DNA of 64,000 nucleotides. Source: Paramarasmius palmivorus (Eukaryota > Basidiomycota > Agaricomycetes > Agaricales > Marasmiaceae). The DNA lies in assembly GCA_037176845.1 (NCBI GenBank), contig JAYKXP010000022.1, forward strand, positions 496,001 to 560,000, in the 5' to 3' direction. The position numbers and the translations under genes are program-made. Numbering within the stretch: the first letter of the stretch is position 1; each line of letters opens with the position of its first letter. This document shows, piece after piece, positions 33,301 to 43,337 of the stretch. A model generated the notes under the pieces. It was given only the letters and a program-made list of their open reading frames with translations, made no database searches and was not told where the DNA came from.

Positions 33301-34335
33301 GGATTTACTGGTTGGAGTGGTTGCTGGTGATGCGCCGAGACCTATACCACCGAATCGGTTGGCGGTGGGTGGTTTGGGTGTGTTGTTTGTAGAAGTGGTG
33401 GAGATGGTTCTGAGACGTGATGTCGGGCTTGGTATCGAGGTGGTTGCTGACGTGGGACTGGGTATCGATGATGAGGAAGGGGATGATGTGGATTTAGCTA
33501 GGGATAGTTGGGCTGCTGTCATTCCTGCGTATTTCGCTGCCCGTGTCCCAGTCCCAGTGTTTGCCTTGGGTGTTTTACCAGCGTTGACACCCATCTTGCG
33601 TAACCTAGCCGCACGTATCGCAGGTGTTTCTGGTGAATACCCGCCTGTGGAGGTAGATGGTGTGATTCGACCTGTCGAAGGGGTTGTTCGGCCAGAACCA
33701 TAGCTCATTCTGGATGTAGACGTGGAAGATGAGAATGAAGGTGTAGTTCGACCACCAAACGATGACGGCGGCCTTCCATTGCCCAAAGACGAAGGCGGAC
33801 GACCAGTTGCTCGTGAAGGTGCACGACCGGCGGTAGCTGCGCTGAGTTTGGTCGTAGCGACGAATACACCACATTTCTCGGGACATTCGAAATATCGCTT
33901 TCCGCCTACACTTCCATCGTTTTTACCCTTTCCGGCGAAACCACCTGAAAGCTCGACACCTGCCCAGAGACCTTGTTTACCGTCGATAGGACCGATGTAG
34001 CGGAGTGTGCCTTCGAAACCGAGGGATTCGATGCGGACGGGGGTGTTAAGTTCTGGTGTGAATGGGCCGGTGGTGGTTGAGGAGGTGGAGGAACGTGAAG
34101 GTGGACGGGCGTGTGTGGGTGTTTTGGAACGTTGGGGTTGGGAGACTGAACGAGACATGGAGATGTGGGATGCTGGATCGTTGGATTTGATAGCGTCTTT
34201 AAAAGCTGAATTTATATAATCAGTGTCCATTGCTGAAGATGAAGGAACCATTCCAATTTGGGATGCACTGCGAGATCTGCTGCCAGGAGTGACATTGCGT
34301 CCAGGGGTAGGGATAGCGGATTGTCGTGGTTTCAT
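30355..34335 (-). CDS. CLIP-170-like microtubule plus-end tracking protein
   Basis: About seven exons encode roughly 1200 residues. Order: a basic Ser/Thr/Pro-rich N-terminus; one CAP-Gly domain at about residues 95-165 with the hallmark GKNDG (SGGFAGKGKNDGSVGGKRYF); a long Ser/Pro-rich linker; extended heptad coiled coils (ALEYENERLRVQLAV onward); and two C-terminal zinc knuckles, CEICDRPGHDIFTC and CEDCEGHGHTAKEC, ending GEDVF. CAP-Gly plus coiled coil plus CCHC knuckles is the plan of CLIP-170, Tip1 and Bik1, which bind tubulin tails and EB1 at growing microtubule ends and help dynein loading and hyphal polarity. Metazoan CLIP-170 has two CAP-Gly domains; one, as here, is usual in fungi. 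Introns include GTACGCGTTC...GCACAG near 32390-32340. The large plus-strand frames across the gene are antisense shadows. Confidence 0.9.
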
Positions 34336-34441
34336 GTTGCAAAAGCAGAGACGCTGTCAAATTTGGTTCCTTCTTTCAACGCGTTGTGTCATGTGATTTG
34401 TGTTCAAAACACGAAAAAATGATGTGTCATCTACTTTGACC

Positions 34442-34532
34442 GGGCCTAACTGGGAATTGAACCCAGGACCTCTCGCAGGGGAATTCCGCAGGAGCACCCA
34501 AAGCGAGAATCATACGACTAGACCATTAGGCC
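34442..34532 (-). tRNA. tRNA-Pro(UGG) with 19-nt intron
   Basis: GGCCTAA / TTAGGCC acceptor stem, TTTGGG anticodon loop start, intron 34478-34496 and standard T arm. It stands head to head with the tRNA-Pro at 34595. Confidence 0.95.
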
Positions 34533-34594
34533 GATACAAGTCCACACTCTTTTGGGAACCATGACGTGTCATCCAGTACATCCCACCTTCTATC

Positions 34595-34687
34595 GGCCTG
34601 ATGGTCTAGTAGTATGATTCTCGCTTTGGGTCCTGCCTTATCTACCCCAGCTGCGAGAGGTCCTGGGTTCAATTCCCAGTCAGGCCC
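34595..34687 (+). tRNA. tRNA-Pro(UGG) with 21-nt intron
   Basis: GGCCTGATGGTCTAGTAGTA start, CTCGC-TTTGGG anticodon arm, intron 34631-34651, and TCAGGCC acceptor end plus C. Confidence 0.95.
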
Positions 34688-34772
34688 TTCCACCAGGCTT
34701 TTCACGCATTTTTACTTACATCCCAACTTTCCTCCTCGTCTCATGTCCATACACAAACCACCAATCCTCACA

Positions 34773-34877
34773 GGCGAGATGGCCGAGCGGTCTAAGGCGC
34801 CAGACTAAGGATCAGGACGCTCTACGTCCCTTGTAATCTGGTCCGAAAGGGCGTGGGTTCGAATCCCACTCTCGTCA
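34773..34877 (+). tRNA. tRNA-Leu(AAG) with 25-nt intron
   Basis: GGCGAGATGGCCGAGCGG start, CCAGA-CTAAGG anticodon arm, intron 34811-34835 and TCTCGTC end plus A. It lies 85 bp after the tRNA-Pro at 34595-34687 on the same strand. Confidence 0.95.
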
Positions 34878-37623
34878 TTTAGAAATACTCGAGAATCGTT
34901 TTTTTTCTCCCTGTAGAGACAAATTATACCAACTGCGTCTCGGTCTACACTTTCCTTTTTTCATTCTTTTTCCTGTGACCAATATAACTCACCAGCCTGG
35001 ATTCCCTGTTCCGAAGCATTAACAATAATCTATAACTGATAGTTTTATGAATTCCGATTGTTAATTACTGTAAAACTTGCGAGTACACCTTGCTCGTGCT
35101 CGTCTGCAATGTGAACGTGAGGTCCAAAATTCCAACTCAACAGGACATGCAATGATCGTAACTCATATTAAGCAAGTGATGGCGTGTACTAGAGGCAGCA
35201 GTTGCAACAAGCCTCAGAAACTTACTGTGACTGCCAACTTACATCAATGACAGCGGCGACGGAGCGACCTCTGCCGAACATCAAAACAGTGACCTTCAAT
35301 AAGCTTTTACATTGAATTGCACCCCGGGATTTTTCTTTGAAGCGACTTGGGCTCGTCATTGTTGATGGTAGTGTCGCTCTTGCCGCCACCTCAGTATTCC
35401 TTGTCGGCCGGGGAACAATGAAAGGTTAGTGTTTTACGGTAACGCCCGCAAGTGGATGTCTTCACCAAAAAAATCAGAAATCAGAAATTGCTTCCAAGCG
35501 GTAGACGCATTTCTGGAGATACTGGAGCGCTTGCATGCTAGTCGGCACCTCCCAGGTTTGACTTGGATGAGTGATGCATGGAATTAGAGCTCCAAAACAT
35601 GCAGCGTGACGGACTAAGGACTGTAGAATATCCCAGATGCGATTCCTAGGGCTCGTTACCGCGTATATACGGGTCCGTACCCGTACCGTGGCCACCAACG
35701 ATTGGAAAAGTACGGTACGGTCTACGGTTCGGTCGTAAACCGTATCAGCCGCTGGGTGGGCGCCTAACGATGCCTCTTCCAGATCGTGAAAATCGTACCA
35801 TTTCACATCGTTCCCCCACAATTTTACGACCAGACGACAGCTCTATTTCAGGTGTCAGTGCTCGTGAATACCCTTTGGTGACAGCTTACGCTCACTGCTC
35901 GGGGGGCACTGGCAGGGGGTTTTGGAAACCAAGAAAATAATAGACCTGCGAATTCAAATGGTGAGTGTTGCCTTTTCTCGAGGCATAGTAAATATCAGAC
36001 ATGTATCCTTCAAGCTGGGATTCATTTTGTGGCTACAAGAAATAGAAGCATCACATGTACATCTTTCAGTTGAAGGTATCGTGATTCGTGCGCCAATCCT
36101 GAACCAACTCCTCCAGCACCTGCCGTCGCCTAATACGCAAATTATTCAGGTGTGTTGCTCTGAGGAGATACTTGGATACAAGGGGTGTTCGGTAATATTG
36201 GCAACTGGTCGAGAGGGGTCGTGCGAACTTATGGCGGCAGGCTAGCAGCAACAATTACGCGCGGCCTCGGCTTCACTCGATCATAATCATCAAACTGTGT
36301 TCTACTCTTTTTGCTAGGGCATTGTAGTCCTGCCGAGTGATTAAAGGTAAGTATTCTCCTTCGGGCCTCTTCTGTTCTCAGTTTCAGTCAGACTCACAGA
36401 GTCACGGGCCCTTCACTGCCGGGTCCGCCTTAAACACTTCAGTATCATTACTGGCATATCAGATTTCAATTAACAAGAACAAGAACATGGTTTTCTAGGT
36501 ATTTCTGCGACGCTCCGTGAAATGAAGGAGTTGTTCATTGACGTAGATTGAGAGATGAACTGCGAGGCGCGGAGGTTTAGTATCATCAGGTTGGAGATCT
36601 CGATGAAGAGTGGGAAGGTGCGCGATTGCCGTGGATTTCCAAATTGTGCTGCTAAATTAGAATGTTTATGCGATAGAGGTTCCTCGAGTCTATCATGATG
36701 TGGACAAGATCAGTAGGGATGTGAATCGATTCACGCAATTAATGTTCAATTTTCCGGACTTCCAACGACGAGTCATCCGAAGCGGAGACATGAAGTAGGT
36801 GACCTTGAGGTGACCACTGACATGCTTGAAATCCTGGCAATGAGCTCCGATGGTGAGTAATGGAATTCCTTTCAGTAATTTCCTGGGTGGGATACTGTGA
36901 GTTGTTGCTGAATGAAATCGAAGGTTCACCGATCTGACACGCCCACTGCTCTTTGACATGTGAATGGGCGTATAACAATGCCGCCTCCTCGGGTTGCACA
37001 TATGATACTACCGCCACCTAAATATATGCCCTTTTCAAGTTCAAAAATACTTCGGCTTGCTTCTACCACTCTGAATTCTCCAAATGCGTTACCTTAAGAT
37101 TGAGACATTCAATCCGCCCAAGTTACATTGAGCCCATAACGCGGCTCCGTTACCAATAGTGAATTGTTATAAGACTCTCCGAGTCACGGCCATAGAATTC
37201 CTAGCCGTCGTTTCGGAGGCATACTAGGATGAGAAGAGGGACAATACGCTATCGACACACTAGGGAACTAGTACTAGTTATGCCTTCTCTGTGCCGATTC
37301 TGATATCCGAGAACGCCGATGAGGTGCCGCCAGTGTAGATTCGCACGATCCCTCTCAACCAGTTGATATTATTGAATACCCCGGTGAACACCCCTTGGGT
37401 GGGCCCATACAGTATACGACCCGTATTTTCTACGACCGTACCCGTAGGGGTACGGTGACGAGCCCTCCATGTACCGTCCATGTGGCGCCCGATAGTTGGG
37501 AAGATTGTCAATATATAGAACAGAATATCACTGATCATAAAACTCACGCGTGGGTAATCATAACAAAAACTAAAAGGTTACATACATTATAGTACAAGTC
37601 CAGTCTGTATCATGATTTAACGT
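34878..37623. other. 2.7 kb gene-poor region
   Basis: No intact gene found. Plus-strand 35922-36245 and minus-strand 36693-37017 have moderately long frames without recognisable motifs; 36739-37017 reads somewhat protein-like (QPEEAALLYAHSHVKEQWAC) but has no partner exons I could join. GC-rich, GTACGG-rich patches at 35640-35760 and 37400-37490 look like one element in opposite orientations. Confidence 0.45.
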
Positions 37624-39766
37624 TTATTGGCTTCGATACTCTGGCGGACTGTCGCTGTTATCATCAATAGGTGGAGTGCTGACCACAGGTTGCTCGCCTG
37701 GAGCAGGCACAGGCTCCCTGTTCAGATTCTGGTCTACCGATAATGGCTGTTTTTTCGTGTTCTGAATAGGTCGGTCATGGTACCATTCTGGATCCCACTC
37801 GAATGGCGTGACTTCGATGTTGGGTCCAACAAAGATGGCAGAAGAAGAGAAGAAGAAAGACGGAAAATAGTTCATGTGACTGTCAGCTGCAGCTGATTGA
37901 CGACGGCGGTAGAAGAAGAAGGCGAGAGCGATCAAAATGGCTAGGAACAGAACGCCCCCAACAATGCTCCCGACAAGGGTTGCAACAGGTACCCGTGATG
38001 AAGAGGAAGGAGGTGGTGTCGGTTCATCGAATATGTCGATTCCATCGATGAGAACTTGTGCCGCAAAAGATTGATTTACGACGTCAAAGGATGGGGAATA
38101 CGTCCGCAACAAAGGATCTTGCCAAGATCCATCGTATAGATTATCACCTACGTGAGCCTGATTACGAACGGCGTTGTACTTTCAAAAAATGTCAGAACGA
38201 ACATATTGTGAAAGGTATATCTTACAGACCTGTACGCCAAGAAAGGCTTTGATTGCGTCACGAACGTCTGATGGTAAGGAGGTGGCGTTCCTATACGCAA
38301 CAGCCAATCCTCTGACAAAGTCGATATCCCACGCCATCATATCTGGGAACAGCTCGGGCATTCTAGATGGCCCGGGTATTGTCCAATTATGGTAGTTTGA
38401 TAAGATCCCTGTCGGACTTGGCCATCCAGTGATATTAAAGGATTGCTGAATAGTTTCCAGCAATCTAATCATCGATGATGAGTTGAGTGCGCCAAGACAT
38501 GGCAAATCGGACTTACAGTTTGTGTAGATCTTTGTCATCTTCTAGCACCGCTAGAATCGAAAGCCCTTCAATCACAAACCCAGCGACTGAGGTACCACCT
38601 GGCGAGATAATAGTGATATTTTCACAATCCATGCTTCCAAATGCGCTGTCTACAAACTTGTATAAAACAAGGCCAAGAGGCTGTTTCACGACAAAGTGTA
38701 GGGATGCCCGTGCCGCCGACACGTAACTGCTATTCGCAGGTGTTTCCGAGCTAGCCAGGATCGAGGAGAATCTGGTAACATGTTAATCGCGACAAGGCCT
38801 GAGTTTGCCATGGCCAGGCATCGACTCACAGGAAAAAGTATCTGTCAAGTGCTAATGAGAACGATATTGGTATATTTCTCAGCAAAAGAGGAGCTACTCA
38901 CGCAGTGTCATAGATATCTATAACTGAGCTTTGACGTAAACCATTCTACATTGATTTCATTAGTTCGATCCCTCTCTGAGAAAGGTTCAACGCACTTGAA
39001 AGACGGCACCGCCAAGTGAATAATTTTCACTCTCTGTTCCGCAAGTTTGAGGTAGAGAGATATTTTTTATAGAATTCCGCTCCGATTGAAGGTCGCTATC
39101 AGTAATGGTATAATGGTTCGCAGTTTCCCAATACTCTTTGGCACGATCCAGGAAATAATCCTCCCCAAGAGAAAGGTATGCACGTATAGCAGTGTATCCC
39201 TTTTGACTGTTCGGTCATTTGTCAGCGCAATGAAACCTTAGGAAGAAGGCCATACATGATCTCGCGAAGACAACCATTAAGTGTGTCATCGGGGCTAGGA
39301 TGAATTTGAGTCTCAGAGGCATTCAATTTCGATATATGACTTACCCGTTCCACACGATCAGGATTTCCGAACGCCAGTATGACATAGTCGTCTCACTCAG
39401 GTTTCGTTGATGTGTTATTATATTGTAGTTGGCAAGAGCCTCGTAGAAGTGTAGTGAATTTGCAACATTCGCATCTATCATGATTTATGGGTTAGTTTAC
39501 TGCATCGCCGAGATCGAGAGAATCGTACCACCAGTTTGGCCAAAAGATCCGAGCCTTTTGACGACCTGACTGAGAGCAGCACCGGCAGCGTTGAAACGAT
39601 CTGCATGTGTATAGTTGACATTGGTATCCTGTTACTCTAAGTTAGCTTAGCATAGAGGACTGCAACTTGTGATTCCTCATACCCAGAGAGGCGTCGTGTG
39701 AAGTATTTGCGCCTTGATACCGGAAATAATGATGGCGGAAAGCACAAAGACTGAAAGGAAGAGCAT
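37624..39766 (-). CDS. GH76-like membrane-anchored protein, copy E
   Basis: Minus-strand copy with the same exon plan as A, B, D and F. Signal peptide MLFLSVFVLSAIIISGIKAQ; luminal QKGYTAIRAYLSLGEDYFLD, SPGGTSVAGFVIEGLSILAV and WDIDFVRGLAVAYRNAT; linker PPPSSSSRVPVATLVGS; helix GGVLFLAILIALAFFFYRRR; tail EVTPFEWDPEWYHDRP and terminal SPPEYRSQ with a TAA stop. It is the mirror partner of copy F at 47967-50151: the two are transcribed away from each other, and the helicase-DUF6589 cassette lies between their promoters. The N-terminus is nearly the same as that of F, suggesting a recent inverted duplication. Confidence 0.75.
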
Positions 39767-40249
39767 TTCAGAGGGCGAGAGAAATCTTTCCTTGCTCGCG
39801 ACACGAGTGACTATATACTTGATCTGATTGAGGAGAGACCCACTGTTTTCCATGATGGTGAGAACATCAAGATTCAAATAGTGAAACTTGGGGTGAAGGC
39901 CCCAGGACCATGCGTTTATATGGGCCCAGTGATCGCAGGAGTGTGATGCAAACAGAGAGATCAACGGGAGACGCTGTTGGAATACGTGAAAACAGTCAGC
40001 GCTTGAAAACAGAGTTAGATAATTACTCAACATTGAGCGACTTGATGCTCTGCATATTTATACCCCAGTCACCCGACTATTGTCCTATGTAGGCCTTGTG
40101 GGACATGGAGCTGCTTCGGGATATATTACTATAGGGAAAATGGAATACTGAGAGAAGCGCATTGAGATAGCCTGAGATTGGGATTGGGTTCGAGTGTTAT
40201 CACGATGAGCCCGTAGTGACTCGAATTACTTGACAACAGCCTGAGAAGT

Positions 40250-40600
40250 ATCCAGAGCTTGAAGAGGAGAATAGACGTGGAACGGTAAATTATTGAAACC
40301 CTGCAAACAATGCAATGTGAGCCACAGCCGTCATATTCATATTCATCTGCAAGTACTCACTGCCAGTGTTGGCCATATCCGGAACTTCCCATTTCGAGCG
40401 TTCCGCCCGAGTACACAGAAGCCATTGTCATCGATGGTTTCAATCTCAACGCGACCTGATAAATTGGAGATTTTAGCTCTTAGACTAAAAAGTCCCAGCC
40501 GTAGTCCCCATCCCTAAGTCTTGAACAGAACTTGGCATGTACGTCAACCTGTGAAAAGATTCGCGATAAGAGGAACAGTAACATCCGTCCGAGTCGGAGC
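40250..40600 (-). pseudogene. degenerate relic copy 1 of a repeated exon-intron-exon unit
   Basis: Minus strand reads VDVHAKFCSRLRDGDYGWDF then a stop, followed downstream by NGFCVLGRNARNGKFRIWPT, a perfect-looking intron (GTGAGTACTTGC...TTTGCAG) and GFNNLPFHVYSPLQALDTSQ. One in-frame stop and missing 5' exons mark it as a relic. Related copies stand at 40640-40920, 50440-50740, 54895-55200 and about 5930-6160. The family is not recognised. Confidence 0.5.
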
Positions 40601-40639
40601 GAAAAAACAGTTCCGGCCGTGGGATTGGGAATACTGAAA

Positions 40640-40920
40640 ATTCTCAAGAACCTTCAAGCAATGCAATGTGAGCCGCAGCCGTCATGTACATGTCATGTTC
40701 AGGTACTCACTACTAAGTAGTCATACCTTGGACGCATCTCATTCCACAGACACAAAAATGCCGTCGTCGTCGAGGGTTTTGCGACGAGATGCCCGCTCGA
40801 ATACTAGAAAGTCCCAGTCGTAATCTCCGTCCCTGAGCCTTGAACAGAACTTAGCGTGTAGATACATACATCGACTTGGGAGAAGAGAAGAGGAAAGCGA
40901 TGACGCGTTCCGTCAAAATT
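40640..40920 (-). pseudogene. degenerate relic copy 2
   Basis: Minus strand reads LHAKFCSRLRDGDYDWDFLV then FERASRRKTLDDDG before a stop. The intron after it (GTGAGTACCTG...) has lost its acceptor (GCTTGAAG instead of TTTGCAG). It is a tandem neighbour of copy 1 at about 345 bp spacing and ends just outside the inferred left end of the helicase-DUF6589 cassette. Confidence 0.5.
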
Positions 40921-40935
40921 CAAAGTACAGTGTGC

Positions 40936-40944
40936 GAATGACAA
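40936..40944 (+). repeat. 9-bp direct repeat, left (candidate target-site duplication)
   Basis: GAATGACAA directly before the inferred left end TAGGCTAGGACGC. The same nine bases stand at 47339-47347 directly after the inferred right end. Confidence 0.5.
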
Positions 40945-40949
40945 TAGGC

Positions 40950-40996
40950 TAGGACGCATGTCGCGACCTCAGAGAGGCGAGGCTCGGAGCTTGAAT
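40950..40996 (+). repeat. inverted repeat, left
   Basis: Read inward it starts TAGGACGCATGTCGCG and contains the core CAGAGAGGCGAGG (40970-40982) and CGGAG. It pairs with 47234-47280 on the other strand with 11 mismatches in 47. Confidence 0.75.
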
Positions 40997-41143
40997 TTTA
41001 GTCAGCGGCACTCCGGCAAAGTCGCCTGAGCTTGGCTGAACGCCTCGTCAATTTTCTCTCTACCACTCGACACATTCTTTTAATGGATTCCTACCTCTAA
41101 TATTGACTCTATATATCTCTAATCCCTGTCAATATTTATATCT

Positions 41144-43326
41144 ATGTCTAATCCGCACGTTCTTTCCGACCAATCCATTCATTTTGACACCAATTCTCGC
41201 GCAAGACATCGAATCAATTCCGAACCGTGGCTCGACGCGTTACTCCGAGAAAAAGCCAACGTACCATCACTGCGACCGTTCCAATTGAAGCACGCAAAGG
41301 ATTTAGTTGATGGAAGGGATGTCTTTCTCGTGACTGCCACGGGGCAGGGGAAAACTCTCGTCATGATGGCCCCTTTAATCGCTGCTCAAGCACGACGTGA
41401 GAGCGCGATAGGCATCTTAATTGCACCAACAAAAATGCTGGCAGAGCAACATGTGTGTAGTTTTCTGCCTCTAAGCAATCTATCTTACCTATTATGTAGG
41501 CAGACAAGGCTCGGGAATACGGTATACGCGCCCTCGCCATAAATGAAGACTCTGTACGCGCCGCATCTTTGGAGACACCTCGACGCGATCTTTTCCACGA
41601 AATAGTCACCGGGAACGATGTACGACTTGCCGTAATGAGTCCTCAGATGCTCCGCGGTGCTCGCATGACGCAGCTTCTTCAAGATGGAGCATTCAAGAAG
41701 CGTATCCGTTACATGATCATTGATGAGGCAGATCTAGCCTTGGATCCATCCAGTGTATTTGCAGCCCCGTACAAATCCCTCTCCCCAATGCGCGACACCC
41801 TATCATCAGAGACCGTGTGGCTTGCAGCCACCGGCTCTGCTACCCCATCTCAGTCTCATGTCCTGGCTAAGTTATATGGCTTTAAAGCAGGTCATTATGT
41901 CCATGCCGTGTACAGCCTCGATCGTCCCAACATCAAATATATCACTCGCTTCTTACAGCATTCATACACCACCGGAACATTCCTTGATCTCGCATTTCTG
42001 GTTCCCTTCGGCGTCAAATCTCTTGACGAGATTCCCCAGACTTTGGTATTCGCCGAGACAATTGCAGTCGGGGAAGCTTTGATGAAGTACCTTGATGAAC
42101 TTGTAGCAGTTACCATTCCCAACGCAGGGAAAGCTACTCGGCTATTCAACTCCCTTCTCCCACAGGAGGAACGGATCAAGTACAAGAAGGAGTTCGAGGA
42201 CGGCGTGATACGAGTAGGAATAGTCACGGATACGTTGACTTACGGCTTTGATATTGCATGTAATCGCATCGTTGTCCTTGATATCCCCCCGCTTGCGTTT
42301 CCGAATAAGCTCAAGCAACAGATTGGGCGGGCAGGTCGAAAGGGGCTATACTCCGAGGCTATCATTTACGCACCACCTTGGGTCCGTCAACCCAAAGATC
42401 CCCCGTCAGAACCACTTTCCAAGCAAGCCAAGGACGATGCTCAGCGTCGGGAAGCGTTGCCTGCAATTACTCGCCAGTGGTACAACCCAACTGCCGAGCG
42501 CTGCTCACGCGCCGCAGAGATGGGCTATTTCAGTCCAGATCATGGATTTCAATGCGACTTCGAGCATCCCATGTGTTCATTCCATGCCAAAGAGGACGAC
42601 ACGTGCAACGACTTCATACAAGTAGAAAAATGGGCCGAATATGCAGCAAAGCAGGCAAATACCGTGACACCAGTCCCAAGACTGCCTCGTGCCGATGGTA
42701 CCATCAAGGCTTTGGATAAGCGGTTGAAGGTTTCGTTTATGGGCATGTTGGAGAGGTGGAGCTCTAGTACATGGTCAACATCACCCGCTCGAGGAAGCCA
42801 AATCAATCTCGGTCACAGGTTCTTCCTTCCGCCACATGTAATTCAGCGGATTGTCGAGAAGGCCCACGTATGTACTTCCCTTGACCGGTTCAAGGAGGTT
42901 GCTTGTGGCTGGCGTTATTTGGGCCAGCATGGAGAAGACTTATTCGAATTTCTGAGCAAGGCTTTGAAGGAATATATGTCGGAATTCTGGGAACAATCAC
43001 CGCCAAAGGACTTGCAAGCCACTGCCAATGTCAAGGAGATAGGGATGGAAACAACCCAGCCAAGTATTCGCTTGAAGTTGTTACCGCCCCGGGTTCAGAG
43101 CAGTGGAGAGTCTGAGGCAGTGGATGATGGGACTGAAGACTCTCGGCCCCTTGTTCCATCGGCACCTGCACTACGGTTGCGCAAAAAAGGTACCGACGGT
43201 AACACTAACAAGGAAGATATAGACTCGAAACGCCCCGCATCCAGCGGGAATTCACCGAAAAAGGTTAAGCGCGCACGGACTGCAACGTCAAGTCGCAAAC
43301 GTAAAGAAAACCTTGATGTTAAGTAG
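41144..43326 (+). CDS. RecQ-like superfamily 2 DNA helicase
   Basis: Two exons (41144-41452, 41500-43326) encode 711 residues. Helicase motifs in order: LRPFQLKHAKDLVDGRDVFL (Q-motif-like region), motif I TATGQGKT, motif Ia IAPTKML, motif II IIDEADLA, motif III AATGSATP, TDTLTYGFDIACNRIVVLD (motifs IV-V region) and motif VI QQIGRAGRKG. A zinc-binding-like Cys cluster (ERCSRAAEMG, CDFEHPMCSFH, CND) follows the core, as in RecQ proteins. The C-terminus is basic (KRARTATSSRKRKE), a likely nuclear signal. Cellular RecQ proteins are usually longer with an HRDC region; this shorter form, paired with a DUF6589 gene, fits an element-encoded helicase. It would unwind DNA 3' to 5' during repair or transposition; that role is inferred. 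Confidence 0.85.
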
Positions 43327-43337
43327 TAGCAGTTTGT

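Noticed and set aside
32215..34219. Several plus-strand frames of 60-130 codons across the CLIP-170-like gene
   Set aside because: They are antisense shadows of a long exon with strong codon bias; none has a domain or splice partners.
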